From Phoebastria nigripes (lineage: Eukaryota; Chordata; Aves; Procellariiformes; Diomedeidae), in contig JAYKAV010002553.1 in the NCBI GenBank assembly GCA_035582835.1, positions 3,229,940 through 3,293,939 on the forward strand: a stretch of DNA of 64,000 nt, given 5' to 3'. Numbering within the stretch: the first letter of the stretch is position 1; each line of letters begins with the position of its first letter. A program made the position numbers and the translations under genes. The notes under the pieces were generated by a model. That model was not told where the DNA came from, searched no databases, and worked only from the letters and a program-made list of their open reading frames with translations. Positions 38,053-50,681 of this stretch are shown in pieces.

Positions 38053-41000
38053 AATGGGGTCATATCCCCCAACGTCTGTTAATTACACCCAAGATACCCT
38101 CTGCTCTCCAAATGTCTTCCGCTGGCCCCTCCCAAGCTTTGGCGACGGGGTTGTGCTGAGCGTGTTTAGCTCTAGTGAGCACTCTACCTAGTTGCTGCAT
38201 TTGGTTTTTCATATCCATGTTGGAAAAAGAAATATCCTGGATGTTTGCAGACTTTAAAATCCTTGAAGACTTCTAGAAGTAGACAGTGGCTGTGCATGGC
38301 AGTGTGCCTGTTGGAGCTGGGACCAGCAATGTCTGCAGAGAGGGCATCCAGTGCATTTGGGTTTTCTTCCACCCCGCCGGTACAGCCATAGGAGGGGAAG
38401 GTGGGATTTATCACAGCACAGCATATCCTGCTCGCAAGTCTTAATTTACTGCAGATGAGCGCACCTTCGGTGGGGGGTTCACCTGTTGTTGAACCTCTGC
38501 AGTTGCAGTGGCTCCAGCTGACCTGCGTGTGCGTGCCCGAGGGCTGGGTAGGGAGAGGTTTGTCCCCAGTTTACTGCAGGACAGACGGGGAGCCGACAGT
38601 GATGGGCTCGGGAGCGGGGAAGAGGCCGTACACCTGCCTCACCTCGGGTCCAGTCCCAGCCCAGCTCGTAGCTGGGACTGTTAAAGATACTCAGGGCATC
38701 CCTCCCTACTCCATAGGACTGGTCCCTGTGGTTCATCCTCCCTTGCCTTAACTGGGTACTGCTTTTTTTAAACCATGTGCAAAGCTGTGAAAATCATTGT
38801 AAGAACGTTTTTTTTTTTACCCTGCACGCTTTTGTTATCTGTCTTCTGGTGCTATCTGTTTTTCTATCTGTTCTGGTCTTCTGGTGCTATCTATTCTTTT
38901 GGAGCACCTAGCTCAGGGAAGATGCTGAGTACTGCCTCAGAGAGAAACACTCATGGTAATTTTTTTTTTTTTTTTTTTTTTCCTTAAAGGGAAGATCCCA
39001 GATGTCCTTGATAATTAGAAAAATTAGCAAGGACAATTCTGGAAAGGCTTTGAAAGCTAATATGTAGAAAAATGTTTCCAACATGATAAATTTCCCTTGG
39101 TTTTAAAGGAATAGCTCAGTGGTAAGATTTTTAATTAGTCATTAAATATTGTATTAGAAGTTATCACAAGTGGTGATAAACTACTACAGAATACAGTTGG
39201 GTTAGTTACTTGGGGAAGGTGGGAGTGGAGGAAGCTATGACAGGAATATAAAAAAGATAAACTTATTTGAGGTTGCTATTGTTTTTTTTAATGTAAAACC
39301 AACTTTGGTTTGTTTGATTTTTATTTGGCTACAGGTGGGGAGAAGGTGATTTTTAATGTTTAACTACTTTAAAAATACGTAAATAAAAGACACTACTCTG
39401 AAGGGTTAAAAGTCTGAATCTGGAATGGATGTCTGTTGTTTATCCAGTCAGTTGGCTTATTGTACAACCTGGATACCTTGACAAATACATGCAGCTGACA
39501 AAAACCCCAACCAAACAAAACCCATCTATAACTTGTTTCTTCCTGCTTTTCAGTTGAAATACAAGCTCAATCCATCCCCACACGCGTCACCAAGGACGGT
39601 GTAAATTCAGGGGCCTTGAGAACCCAGCAGCAATATTTCCATAGTTATTTTGGCTGTGCTTTGCACAACTTCAGCTTTTAATTTAGAGAAGAAAATGCTT
39701 TTTCTCCTTCCTAGCTGTTGTGTGGAGCCTCAGCTCTTTCTGTGCTGCTTTTCTATTTTTTTTCAGTGCAGAAAGAGAGAATTACTGTAGCACCCACAGA
39801 GGTGTGAAGGGACTCATTCATCTGTGTGGGGAGTGTTAGGTGCCAGGCATATTTCTGAGGATTGAAATACAGGCATTTAAACTGGTACATCCAGTGTCAG
39901 CCTTTAACTGGGGCTTTGAGAGATGAGCTCCTGAAAATCTTGCTGCAGTGGCTTACATGGCGGTTTTGCCCATCCCCTGCAAGGGATCGCCGCATCCCAG
40001 AGCAGTGCCAGCAGAAGAAAACGTGTCCCCCCCACCTCTGCCTCTCAAAGCACAAGGTCTTTGCTGCAGCTATGAGTGAAGACGGATTTGAGCACAATAC
40101 CGTGTGTCAAATGGGGCAGGGAAGATGCAACGTGGGTTGTCTTTTGCTGCCCTGGGATAATAATTTCTGGCGGAGAACTGGCAGTAGCTGTGGCTCTGGG
40201 TCCACTGCGGTGACGTTGGTGTGGGCTGCTGCTGAAAGATGCGGTGCCACCTCCTGCCTTGGTCCGGTGCGTTTCCCCACTGGTGTTTGCTTTTGCACAG
40301 CCGCTCCAGCAAGCCGAAGCAGGGCTGGCAGAGAACTCATTTCCCCCTTCCGCTGGGTGAGAGCCTCGTGTGGCTCTGCATGCAGCCCACCTGGCACTGG
40401 GGAAAGCGAGCCCACCTTTGGCAACCCACAGCCACAGCCGCTTTCAAGCGCACGTTTAGCACGCAGGATTCACAGCACTCCCGGGGCTGGGGTCAGCTCA
40501 CCTGCCTGCCAGCAGTGAGCGAGCTCCATTTAAGAGGCTGCTCCTCCTTTGCACTCCCTCAAAATGGCATTTCCACTCGCCCTGAAAAATAAATGAAGTG
40601 GCTGAAGCCAGCAGGGCTGGAGCTGCCACCCGAGGGCAGCGAGATGCGCTGCCTTGGACCTGGCGTCAAAGTGGGCATGGTCAGTGCTTTGAGTTCAGCT
40701 GATGGAGAGCATCGCTCGCAAGTTAGGCTTTCTTCTTAGTCATCCACGTTTCTCAAATCTCCACTTTTAGCCAGGTTTCCAAGGCACCCTCCAGCTTGGT
40801 GCAGTACTCCAGTGGTACCTCTGGTTTTGAGTGGTGCGAGGCAGTGCTCCGCCGACTGGCACGGAGTCAGCTGTGTAGCAGCAGGAGAGGGAGGGGAGAG
40901 GTCATCCCCGTAAAAATACTAAATTGGATTTTATAAGTTTATAGCTATGTTTTGTTTCTTTTACAGAACTATAATTCTGAAAGGAACAGAAACACTTAGC

Positions 41001-43948
41001 CTTGAACTTTTGTTCTGCTGCTGCTTCTTGTGCCTTTGAGGTACAAAACATACCTGTAAACTTATAATCAATCAAACCGATGTTCAAGGGCTAAAAAAAG
41101 AAACCCAAAAAGGGCACAGGCTTCATGTTCAATAGTGAGAAACTTGGCATGGGCAAACCAGAAGATTACAGTTGGTAATCAGCAGGTTTTTGGAGACCAG
41201 TGTCCCAGGTAGGTTGGTATGAACCAGTTGATTTCTTTCTCCCTCTCTTTCTTCTCCCCCTTGCTCCCCCCTAAAATACACTCTTGAATCACAGGCAGGC
41301 TGGGCTGCCTGTAAAGCTCTGTTTCTGGCATTCACAAGCAGAACAAGCGCAGTGTCACCCTGGTGCACCTGGAAAAGGGGAGATGTGGCAACCCCACCAG
41401 TGGGTCAGGGGCACGGCAGGAGCCGGCTCCGCAAGGTGGGCAAAGCTCCTCGGGCTGCACAGGGTGAAATCCAGATAACTTGTCCTTTCCCCCCCATACT
41501 GTAAATCCTATACCTGTGCAGTCTATAGGTGTTACGGACAGACAAACCCCTGCCTTCCCCCAGCCCCATCATCCCCAACCGCATGGCCTTTGTTGGAAGC
41601 CCCGGGTCCCCCCCCCCAGCAAGAGCTGGGGGAGGGTTGACTTCAAACTCCACTAAAGAGTAGAGACACAATGCAAACAAATGTATTGCAGCACGCAGCT
41701 ATGCAAATAGCTTTAGAGCACAGCACGTTTTCCCCAGCGTTAATTGCTGCACCGCCAGGGTTGCGTAGCAACAGCTCCGTTTGTGTCTCTGACAGCTCCT
41801 GCCTCTTGATGCCTCTGACACCTTCTGCGGCAGGCGGGGAAGGAGGAGAGAACAGGGCTGCCCTTGGAAAGCTAGAAGGGCCAGGAGGTAGCAAGGTGAT
41901 AAGATTTGCTTGGGACGCCGGGGTGTCTTCTGCTGGCACGGGGCAGCACGTGCAGCGGGGCTGGAAGCAGGGCGTTGCGGCGCAGGAGCAGAGGAGCCCC
42001 CAGCAGCCGCAGCCTTGCGTAGGCAGCTTTCAAGGCTGGTGGCCAGAAAGGGCAGACCTGCCATCTCCCAGGCTCTGCAGGAAAGCTCACTGACAGGTGG
42101 GTTGTCTCTCCCATCGCAGTGAATCCTTCTGGGTACCCCATACGGGCTTGTGACTGTGCTTGCAGCTTGGCTGTAGGCATAGAGGGTCCCCGGTAAGTCA
42201 CCTCTCCTGGCCACGGAGCTGCAGTAGGCTTGTGGCTTCTCCAGCCCTTGAGAGAGGTGACACGTTCCTCACGCACACCCAAAGCTAAGGGAGCCTCAGG
42301 CCAAGCCCTGTGGGGAGGGATGAGCACAGGTGCCGAGGAGAAGGCTGCAGATGGTACGGGCAGCCCCGGGCTCCCTCACTTGTCTTCTGAGCCCAGCAGC
42401 TTCTGCAGGGCTGACCTGTGCCTCCCAAAAGGCAGGCTCTTCAGAGACAGGGGTGTCTGCCTCCCGAGAACAATTTTTCTTCCTGTTTAAAACCATGTTC
42501 CCAATTCCCATCCTCTGCATTTGCCAGTCGGTCTTCAGCTCCCGCTGCGCCTTTGCCAGCAGGGCTGAGGAACCTGTTAGTAGCCGGCACCTTCCCCCGG
42601 GAAGGCACTTCAGCTCTCCAATCAGCTCACCTCTCCTCTCCTCTCTGATAAGCCACGTAAATAAATAGTTTCTCTGCAACAGTTTACAGAGTCTGTAAGC
42701 AACCCTGCCTGAAGCCGTGGGGCACTTGAAATAAACTCTTCTATTACACCTGAGCATGAAACAAGCTCTTCTCCGAAACTGCCTTAAGTAGGGAGGATGC
42801 GGGCAATCCTGCGTCCATTGGCCACGGGCAAGAGAACGGCCATGGGCATGTTTTACTTACTTAGTACTAATAGCGAGAACAGACAGGAACGGTGGGAAAC
42901 GCTGAGCAGCTACCAAGGCGCGCAGATTAGCAGGTCCCAGGGAGCACAGGGCTGTGTCTGGGAGATCTGGGGATGGAGAGGCACAGGCTGCAGCTCAGCG
43001 CCCTGGGGGGACGGGGAGAGGAAGGACCGAGGTGGGATCCAGCCGTGCTCAGAGCCTGGCTGCAGGTGGCAGGGAGAGCTCTGCCTCAAGGTTATCCTTT
43101 GAAACTGAGGAAAAGGGGATACTGCCTGCAGCACCCAAACAGGAGTGGGCTGGGGAAGGAGCAGATGAGCTCAAGGCGAGAAGTTGCAGCCAATCTTTGA
43201 GCCAAAGTGATGTGAAAGCAGAGGACCCTGAATGCAATGCGCCCACAGAAGCAGGTGAACCGTGTTGCTGAATGTGAGATGGGTCTTCTAAGGACAAAGG
43301 GCATTGAGGCTGAATGGATTTATTTCCTTTATCAAGCAGGAAAAATATTTATCTCTGTTTTTTAAATTTACAGCTTGACAAGCTGTGTGTGTCTCAGATT
43401 GACTCCTTGGAGTAGAGTGGGGCAAATCAGGTTAAAATGAGCACCACGGCCTCAGTCACACTTCAGAGGAAGAAACTAGGTGAAGGCAAGGCAGAAATGC
43501 CACCTGGAGCCTTTAGGACCAGGGAGCCCAGGTCCCCTCCACCATATGAGCAGGACATGGGTCTTTTCCAGGCCCGCACGCTCGTGCAAAGCAGGCGTGA
43601 CCTGCGACCGGCTGCGTTCAGCTTCACTACCGCAAGGCGAAGAAGGACCATGCCCGGCCACTTTGGTCCCTTCTCCCAAACTAGGGACTCCGTACACAGA
43701 CCCACAATCTCCTCCCTCGCCAGGCATCGCCCAGCCGGTATCTCGTCTTTTCTTCCTCACCGCCCACCCGAGCAACCACTTCGCCTATGCCATGGGCTCT
43801 TCCTTCACAGCCATTTGCGTGTAGCACCCGAAGGCACGCCGGCAAGGAGGGAGTTGGCTGCTTTGCCACCGTAACCGCTTCCCGAGGCTGCCCNGGGAGC
43901 GTGGCAGACGGGTGGGCCGGGGCAGGGCCACACCTCTGCTGCTGCCGT

Positions 43949-44010
43949 TATAAATTCAGGCTCGCTGGGGGAAGATGGCTGCCGCTCTTACGAGCTGGGC
44001 TTGCGAGCAG
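43949..44010 (+). promoter_or_regulatory. Candidate internal promoter with short first exon
   Basis: TATAAAT at 43949-43955 lies in a CpG-rich stretch. AAGATGGCTGCC, a YY1-like motif, is at 43972-43983, at TATA-to-start distance. A near-consensus donor CAG/GTAAGAG follows at 44010/44011. Splicing to 46181 from phase 0 would hit an immediate TGA, so such a transcript would have to start translation inside the PALI1 exon (in-frame ATG at 46248). In human, C10orf12 was long annotated as a separate gene. Confidence 0.3.
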
Positions 44011-46180
44011 GTAAGAGGAAAGCAACCGCCTTCTTTGCAAAGGTGGGAAAAAAGTTGTGCTGAGCTCTGCCTCTTCGCAAAGCCCCCTGCTCCAAGCCCT
44101 CCTCTTGCAGGGGGAGGCGAAAGGTTTTTTATCCCCTTTGTTATTCAGCAGGGCAAGGGGAGGAGCTGGGCTGTGTAAGAGATCCTGGCTGACATAACCC
44201 TTCCCATGCAGGGCTCTGGAGAGGGGCCAGGTTGTACCTGAGCATTTTTATTTAAACTAATCCCAGGCATTGCAAATTGAAAGGCAGAACCAGTCAAGAC
44301 GGTTGCTGGAGGGCGTTTTTCTCGCCCGGGTGTAGTAAAGCAGTCTCGAGGTACGTTGTTTATTGCTAACCTCGGGAGTATGTTCTGGAGGTGCTGGAGC
44401 ACGTTCGGCGAGCCGAGCTCGCTCAGCCTTTCCGGGCCGTTTTGGGAAAACCTTGCCCAAGAAGCCTTTAAGGAAACTGAGTGGCCGTGATTGAGAGGTG
44501 AAGCCTTGTTATGCTTAAAAATTTGGGCAAACTGGAAAGCAAAGGGCTGGCTAGCAGATGCTCAGGGCAGGCTTGGCTGCAGCCTGGCACTTCTGGGTGA
44601 GGAGGAGACCAGGTGCCACCTGGCCAGCCCGGAGCCCCAGGCGGCCCCTGGGCGCCTTTCCCTGCCCTTTGCCGAGTCTGGGAGCGGACCCCCCGAGCCG
44701 GGGGAAGCAAGTTGCTGGAGGTGCCTCCCTGGCGCTTGTCAGTTCAAAGAAAGCAGCCAGCAAGCAGTAAGTAAGCAGCAGGTGAGGGCTGCCCGGGGCC
44801 GGCTCCGGCACACCGGCTGCCACCGAGCATGGCTGGCTCCAGTCCCTGGCTTTCCCTCTTCCTCCCCTCCACTGACCCGGGGCTCTTCCTCCCTGTCTGC
44901 CTGTTGAGCCCTGCACCTGGCAGCATGGGAAGGGAAAACCCACTCTAGATAAAGTTGCTTTTCCCCACCCTGGCCCCGAACCCTGTGATAAGCGTTGCCC
45001 CCCTTGACCCAGCCGAATGAGTTAGGTTAGCATCTGATGCTGGGGGGAGAGCAAGGCTGTAGTGGAGGGAAACGACTTTTCACTCCTCTGGGACAAGGCC
45101 AGGAGGTGCAAAGTGCAACTGTTACTGCAAAGCAACCCGGCGTTGCTGGCAAAGATCCTGTGCCAAGCAGCGTGGGTGCCAAGGCATGCAGCCCCCTCGG
45201 CNTGGCAGGGACTGGGTGGGAATCGCCTGCGCTGCCGTTGGGAACAGATACGGTCTCCATAACAGCGACTGGCGTTGCACTGCTAACAAGTTCGTGCAAA
45301 TACTGGGTAATTACCCCTGAACCTCTCCGCCAATAAGTCCTAATTGATTGCCTCTGCCAAGCAGGTAAATGATAATCATCGCCTTGGTTTGAGAGCTAGC
45401 TAGTGGCAGTGATCCTGTGCTGTAGAAGCACACCTTTCTGAGTGACCACTGCATGTTGACAGTCAGTCCATCAGCTGCAGAGCCACTTTATTAAATGGCA
45501 GTAAATCAAAGGTCAGTGCAAATGGCAAGGCACCGCACCACACAAGGGTGCATTGCTGCCTGCANGTCCTGCAGGCTGGGAGCTCGCCAACATTTCTGCA
45601 CCGATTACAGAAGAGGCTCAGATCTGCTCAGTTTGCCCTAGACCCATTTTCTGCCACCAAGACGTAAGCAGAATTTGAAGACTTACAGTAGTTCAAGATT
45701 TCTGGCATCTGGCTGCCTAGCTGAGACGCTGCTCTGCTCCCACCCAGCCTGGCTGTGCAGATCGAGCATGCAGAGGTGTGCAATCGTCCTGGTGGGTCCC
45801 AGAAGTGCTGGGCCTTCTACACCATGCACCGTGCAGATACTAAATCTGATTCTCTCTGGGAAATTTAGGTTTGCTTTGAACATGTCACATGGTGCCTACA
45901 CACCAGGATGTCCTAGGCAGAAGTATAATTATGGGTGGTCTGGCAGTGGGAGACAAACAAAAGTGCAGTCCATGTCCTGCCAGCAATATGCATACATAAG
46001 TGTGCACGCTGGGGACTGAAGGGATACCTGCCATCCCCATGACAACAGGATGCTTGATCTCACCTGGAGGTCAGGCAAGCGATATGCCTGAGTGGGAGGA
46101 GAAGGGCTATTCCAGTTTTGCAGCATAAACTTTTATTCCCTGGGACATGTTACTGATTGCTTCTTTCTTTGTCTCTCTAG

Positions 46181-49100
46181 TGAGGATGCAGCAGAGACAA
46201 TAGCAATAGACTCTAACAATCAGCCGAAGTCTCCACTGGAAAAGTTTATGGTCAGACTGTGTACACATCACCAGAAGCAATTCATTCGTGTGCTAAACGA
46301 CATATACACTGAAGTACAACCAGACTCTGAAGGCCAGCAGTTGTCTGAATCTGAGAGCATGGAGGCCTCTACTTGTGGCTCTGGTTGTAGCCAGCGAAGC
46401 ACTGAAAATCAGGATAAGGGTGCTACTTGTACTGAATCAAAGCCCCCTTCTTCCTTGGACCCAGGACAGTCGGGGTCTGATGGCCCCCTGCATGTTACAG
46501 GACAAGCCCCGAAGCAGCCGGCGGAGCCGAAGTCTCTGGACAGAGCAGAGAACTCCAGTCCTGCTTTGAGAAGGGACTTCTCCGAGCTCTCCGTCACCAG
46601 GCTTCGTTCTGCTAGTCCAAAGGATAGCTCCACTCAAGGATACCTCAGCACGTTGAACTCTTCCTCTTTGAATTTCCATCATGCCGCAAAGAGCCTGGAA
46701 GGGCAGCAAGCTGCTGGACATGAGCAAGAAGCCGGTGTCAGAAAGTGTGAGGACAATAAAGAGCAGCTAGCAGGTAAGACTCTCGTGGAAGGTTATATCT
46801 CGGTCAAAGTGGCAAATGTGAACGGCAGCGAGGACAGCTTAGACGGCTGTCTGGGGTCCCAGAAGAGCTCCTTCAGAGCTCTGCCGGAAGAGTCCTGGGA
46901 TCCCGGCTTTGCGGTGACCCCCCCTCGCAGAGCCGACAAAGAGAACACTTTGCAATGCAGCTCGAAAGCATCTTTGCACCAGGACTTCGACGCAAAAGAA
47001 CAAGATGCCAGACCAAAGCAAGAAAATCACCTGCACGCCATGGCCAAGGGCAAGGCAGGCTGCCACCTGCACCCGGCCGACAAGGGCCCGCTCGACAAGT
47101 CCAAAGAGGGCTGGCTGCCCGCCGGTGCTGCGCCAGCCGCCCACCGGACCCCCGGCGGGCACCCCCGTGCCAAGGCAGCCTCCCTCAGATCCACTCGGAA
47201 GAGCAAGAAGGCGTCGGGGCTGAGGATCAACGACTATGACAACCAGTGCGACGTGGTCTACATCAGCCAGCCCATCACCGAGTGCCATTTTGAGAGCCAG
47301 CGGTCGGTGTCATCCCGCAAGACGGCGAGGAAGAGCACACGGGGGTACTACTTCAACGGGGAGTGCTGCGAGCTCCCGACTGTCCGCACGCTGGTTAAGA
47401 GCTCCCGGGCGGAGGAGAGGGGGAGCAACCCAGCACTGCGAACAGAGACCCTCGTAAGCGCTAAGCCGCCCCTGGTGCTCTCGGTGGGGGGGTCTGTGGG
47501 GGCAGGACGGGAAGGCGAGAAGAGGGTTTCCCTGAGGCTCCTGGCTAAAGGGGCAGCACCAACCAGCCGAGAAACAAAAGAGAGAGCTGAGCCGGGCTCC
47601 GTGCAGCCCCGGGATACCCGGGCACTGCGGTCAAGGGAAGCCGCCGTGGCCGTGCCCTTCTTCTCCCTCTCTGCTCCACCCAGCCCCCAGAAAGAGGACA
47701 GCTCAGCCGGCTCACCGGCCCCCAGCTCCCCTCCCGGCGAAGGAGCGGGGACGAGAGCGGGAGGCACCGTCCCCTGGGAGGCTGGCAGCAGCCTGGGCTC
47801 CTCTGGGGATGGCGGTGGGCAGGCTGACGATTTTGCTGCCCTTCCCATCTCAGAAGCACCTGGCGGGGAGAAAGGTTGCCCAGGCTCTGACGTACAAACT
47901 GATCCGGACCTCCCCGCCAGCCTGGAGCCGAAGTCCCCCTTGCAGCCCTCCGCCGCTGTGGACTCAGCACCCCTGGCCCATGATGGTGCCAGGGACCCTG
48001 CCCAGCTTCCAGGCATGGGAGACGTGGAGCCCTGCGGGCTGTGTCCAGCAGAGCCTTCCCCATGCTCTCCAGGCCGGCAGGCTCCTGATGAGCCCCCTGC
48101 CACGGTGGATGGGGGGAGCCCCCCAGAGCCCCCTGCCACCTTGCAGTGTGTGGATGTGAACAAAAGCATCGATGCTGAACCAGAAGCTGAATTACTGGGC
48201 ATGGCGGGTGACGGCTCCCTGGAGCAAGAGGAGGCTGTGCCAGCCAGCACAGCCCTCCCCGAAATCTCGGAAGGGGAGGCAGTGCCAAATAACAGCCCAG
48301 CAGGTGAAAAAGAGCCCATTGAAGGGGAAACGCCGCCCGAACCCGATGGCTCAGACACTCCAGGGAAAGACTCTGTCTCTTCCAAAGACAGTCTAGACAA
48401 GAAGCGAAAGAAAGGCAGGAGAGTGCTTGTGGCATCGGACAGGTGTCTCCGAAGCCAGCAATCCCAGTCACCCACCGAGGGCAGTGCTGAGGACACTGGT
48501 TCTTCCAGCTCTGCGCAGCTTCCTTGCCTTCAGATCAAACTCTCCAAGAGCCCTGGCGCAAAGCGATTCAAGAGAGAAGTGCACCTGGATGGGGCAGCAT
48601 CTGTGCACTTCCCAAACGACTGCTTCCCCAACGCGCTGCTCAAAACCAGCGAGGGGCCGGGCACCGGCCAGGCTCCAGAGAGCATCGCTGAGCAGCGGCC
48701 AGGCGAGGAGAATGGTGTCACTACCAGACAAACCTATAAAAGCATCTTAGCGAAAGAGACTGCAGCAGAGGGAGAAAATTTCTCTAAAGACGACCCCCCT
48801 GCTAACAGCAGCCAAAATCAGCCGGGTGAGATGCTGGAAATCAGCAGCCAGGCTGATTCTGAGAAGCGAAGCATTCTCCTCCCTCTGGAGAGCAGCATGC
48901 CTGCAAATGATGCCGAGCAAGTGGATGTGAAACCAGGCGATGCCAGTGCAAAGGACGAGGAGAGCTCCAACAGTGCCATGGACATGGGCAAACTGCAGAG
49001 CTACGAGCCAGTGGCCAATTCACCTCCGTGTCCCAGCAGCAGAGGTGGAAGCAAGCATCTTCCAGTAAAGGCTGCGAAGCATAAAAAGGTCGCCCTGCAG

Positions 49101-50681
49101 TTTTATAACTTAAGACACACACCCGCACCTGTAGACACCACAAAAAAGAGCACACCAGGGAAGGAGTCTATGCAAGCGATCCCCAAACCAAGGGACGAAT
49201 GCAGTTCAGGGAATGACGACTCCCTGGCGTTGGAGGACATAGACATGGCTGACAGCAAACCAAAGTTCATGGAGTGGTGTGCTGAAGAGGAGAACCAGGA
49301 ACTCATTGCCGAGTTTAACGCCCAGTACATGAAAGTTCAGAAGGGCTGGATTCAGCTGGAGAAGGAGGTGCAGCCAACCCCCAAGGTAAAGAACAAAGCC
49401 GACAAACTGAAAGAGATTTGGAAAAGCAAGAAAAGGACACGGAAAAGTAGAGGCTCGCTGGAAGTGCAGAAGCTTTCTCCCGTCCAGATGCTGTTTATGA
49501 AGGCCTTTAAGCTGTCCGACATCTGCCAGTGGTTTCTGGAGACGACTGAAACCAGGTCTCTAGTGATCGTGAAGAAACTCAACACCCGTCTCCCAGGGGA
49601 GATCCCCCCCATCAAAGTCCCTATGCAGAAATATTCCTCTTCCAGTCTCTACCCCAGCTCACTGCAAGCCGAACGTTTGAAAAAACACCTCAAGAAGTTC
49701 GCCGCCACTACCCCGGCTCGGAATAACCTGAAGAACCAAAAGCTTTGGGCCAAAATTCGGGAAAACGCTGATAAAGCGGAGGCTGAAGAAGTCACCGCTC
49801 CCAGCCAGACGTCTCCCACTGATGCTGGTGCCGAGGACCCGAGCGAAGACAAAACCATCCAGCCTGCCCCCAGCTTGCCCACGCAGGCAAGCACCAGGAT
49901 CCTGCGCAAGTACTCCAACCTGCGGGGCAAGCTGCGAGCCCAGCACCGCATGGTGAGGGCAGAGAAGAAGAGCGATGGCCCGGGGGACCACCTGTCCCTG
50001 GAGAGCAGGCAGAGTCGGAAAAGTGTGTGCATCAACCCACTGATGTCTCCAAAGTTGGCCTTGCAGATCAAAGCAGATGCCTTTCCTGCTAAATCTCCAT
50101 CAGTGGATGGGACGGGAAAGGGGCGGAAGGGGAAGAGCAGGTCCCAGGAGGACCCCTCCCCCAAAGCTGATCTCCAGCTCAGCAGGAAGAAGAGGACACT
50201 GAAGGAGAGCGGGAGCACCCAGGAGCGGTCCGGCTCCTCCACCAAGGACAAGCTGCCTGCCAAGAAGGCCAGTAAAATAAAGCATTCAGAGGTCACCACG
50301 AAAGCTCCTGCCACCCGAAAGCAGGCTGCCATGGAGAGGAGCAATAAGCTGGCTCGAAAATTGTCTTTGAAAGAGAAGAGAGCCCCAAAAAGGCAGCTGG
50401 AGAAGGTGCGGCTCCCCATGCGGAAGGGCAAGGAGAACACGAGCAGACGGGCCGTGCTGCCCCCCAGCCACGAGGAGCTGGCCAAGTCCCCAAAGCAGAA
50501 GCCCCTGGGGGAGTCCTCCACGCGGTCGCAGAAGATGGCCAACAAGAAGCCCAGCGGTGGGAAGACCCTGACGAGGTCCATGAAGAAGATGCAGGAGAGC
50601 AGCGGGTCGCAGGGCAAGAGGAAGCTGAGGGCAAAAGTGGACTGTTCGCACAGCAAGCGCTCGCGACTGGATCCGAAATAG
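46181..50681 (+). CDS. LCOR: PALI1-specific last coding exon (former C10orf12), PRC2-associated LCOR isoform
   Basis: One 4,501-nt coding stretch from acceptor AG (46179-46180) to TAG at 50679-50681. It encodes residues 112-1610 of PALI1 in frame with exon 18800-18893. The start (SPLEKFMVRLCTHHQKQFIR) is shared with the LCORL long form. A poorly ordered middle part is rich in Ser, Pro and Gly. The ordered core includes FMEWCAEEENQELIAEFNAQ at about 1138 and MLFMKAFKLSDICQWFLETT at about 1214. The HLKKFAATTP stretch has Lys1283 as the probable equivalent of the human PRC2-methylated lysine. A Lys/Arg-rich tail follows. Family knowledge: PALI1 binds PRC2, stimulates H3K27 methylation and also links to G9a; the region corresponds to Pfam DUF4553. 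Residues 492-497 (TARKST) match the H3K9 site exactly. Large open frames on the minus strand here are shadows. Confidence 0.95.

Larger units (their letters stand above)
31471..46180 (+). other. PALI1-specific intron sequence (distal part)
   Basis: Between the short-LCOR poly(A) site and the PALI1 acceptor AG at 46179-46180. It is intronic for PALI1 and intergenic for short LCOR. GC rises from left to right and is high from about 40 kb. Long open frames at 39862-40518, 41671-42327, 43437-43874 and 44491-44943 occur on both strands at once, are Pro/Gly/Arg-rich and have no family character, so I treat them as non-coding. Candidate elements inside (33678, 36363, 38013, 43949) are listed separately. 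T runs lie at 32587-32617 and 38959-38980. Confidence 0.7.

Noticed and set aside
39862..40518. Plus-strand open frame of 218 codons in the PALI1 intron
   Set aside because: Overlaps open frames on the other strand, no acceptor in matching phase, no family resemblance.
43975..44178. Short open frame starting MAAALTSWACEQ as a PALI1 N-terminus
   Set aside because: If spliced at 44010 to 46181 the phase gives an immediate TGA, so it cannot extend PALI1; only a non-coding first exon role remains possible.
49649..50656. Minus-strand open frame of 335 codons opposite PALI1 (also 47348-48496, 382 codons)
   Set aside because: Lies wholly opposite a conserved coding exon; Ser/Leu/Pro/Phe-rich, no domain, no splice or poly(A) context. 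It is a shadow of codon bias on the plus strand.
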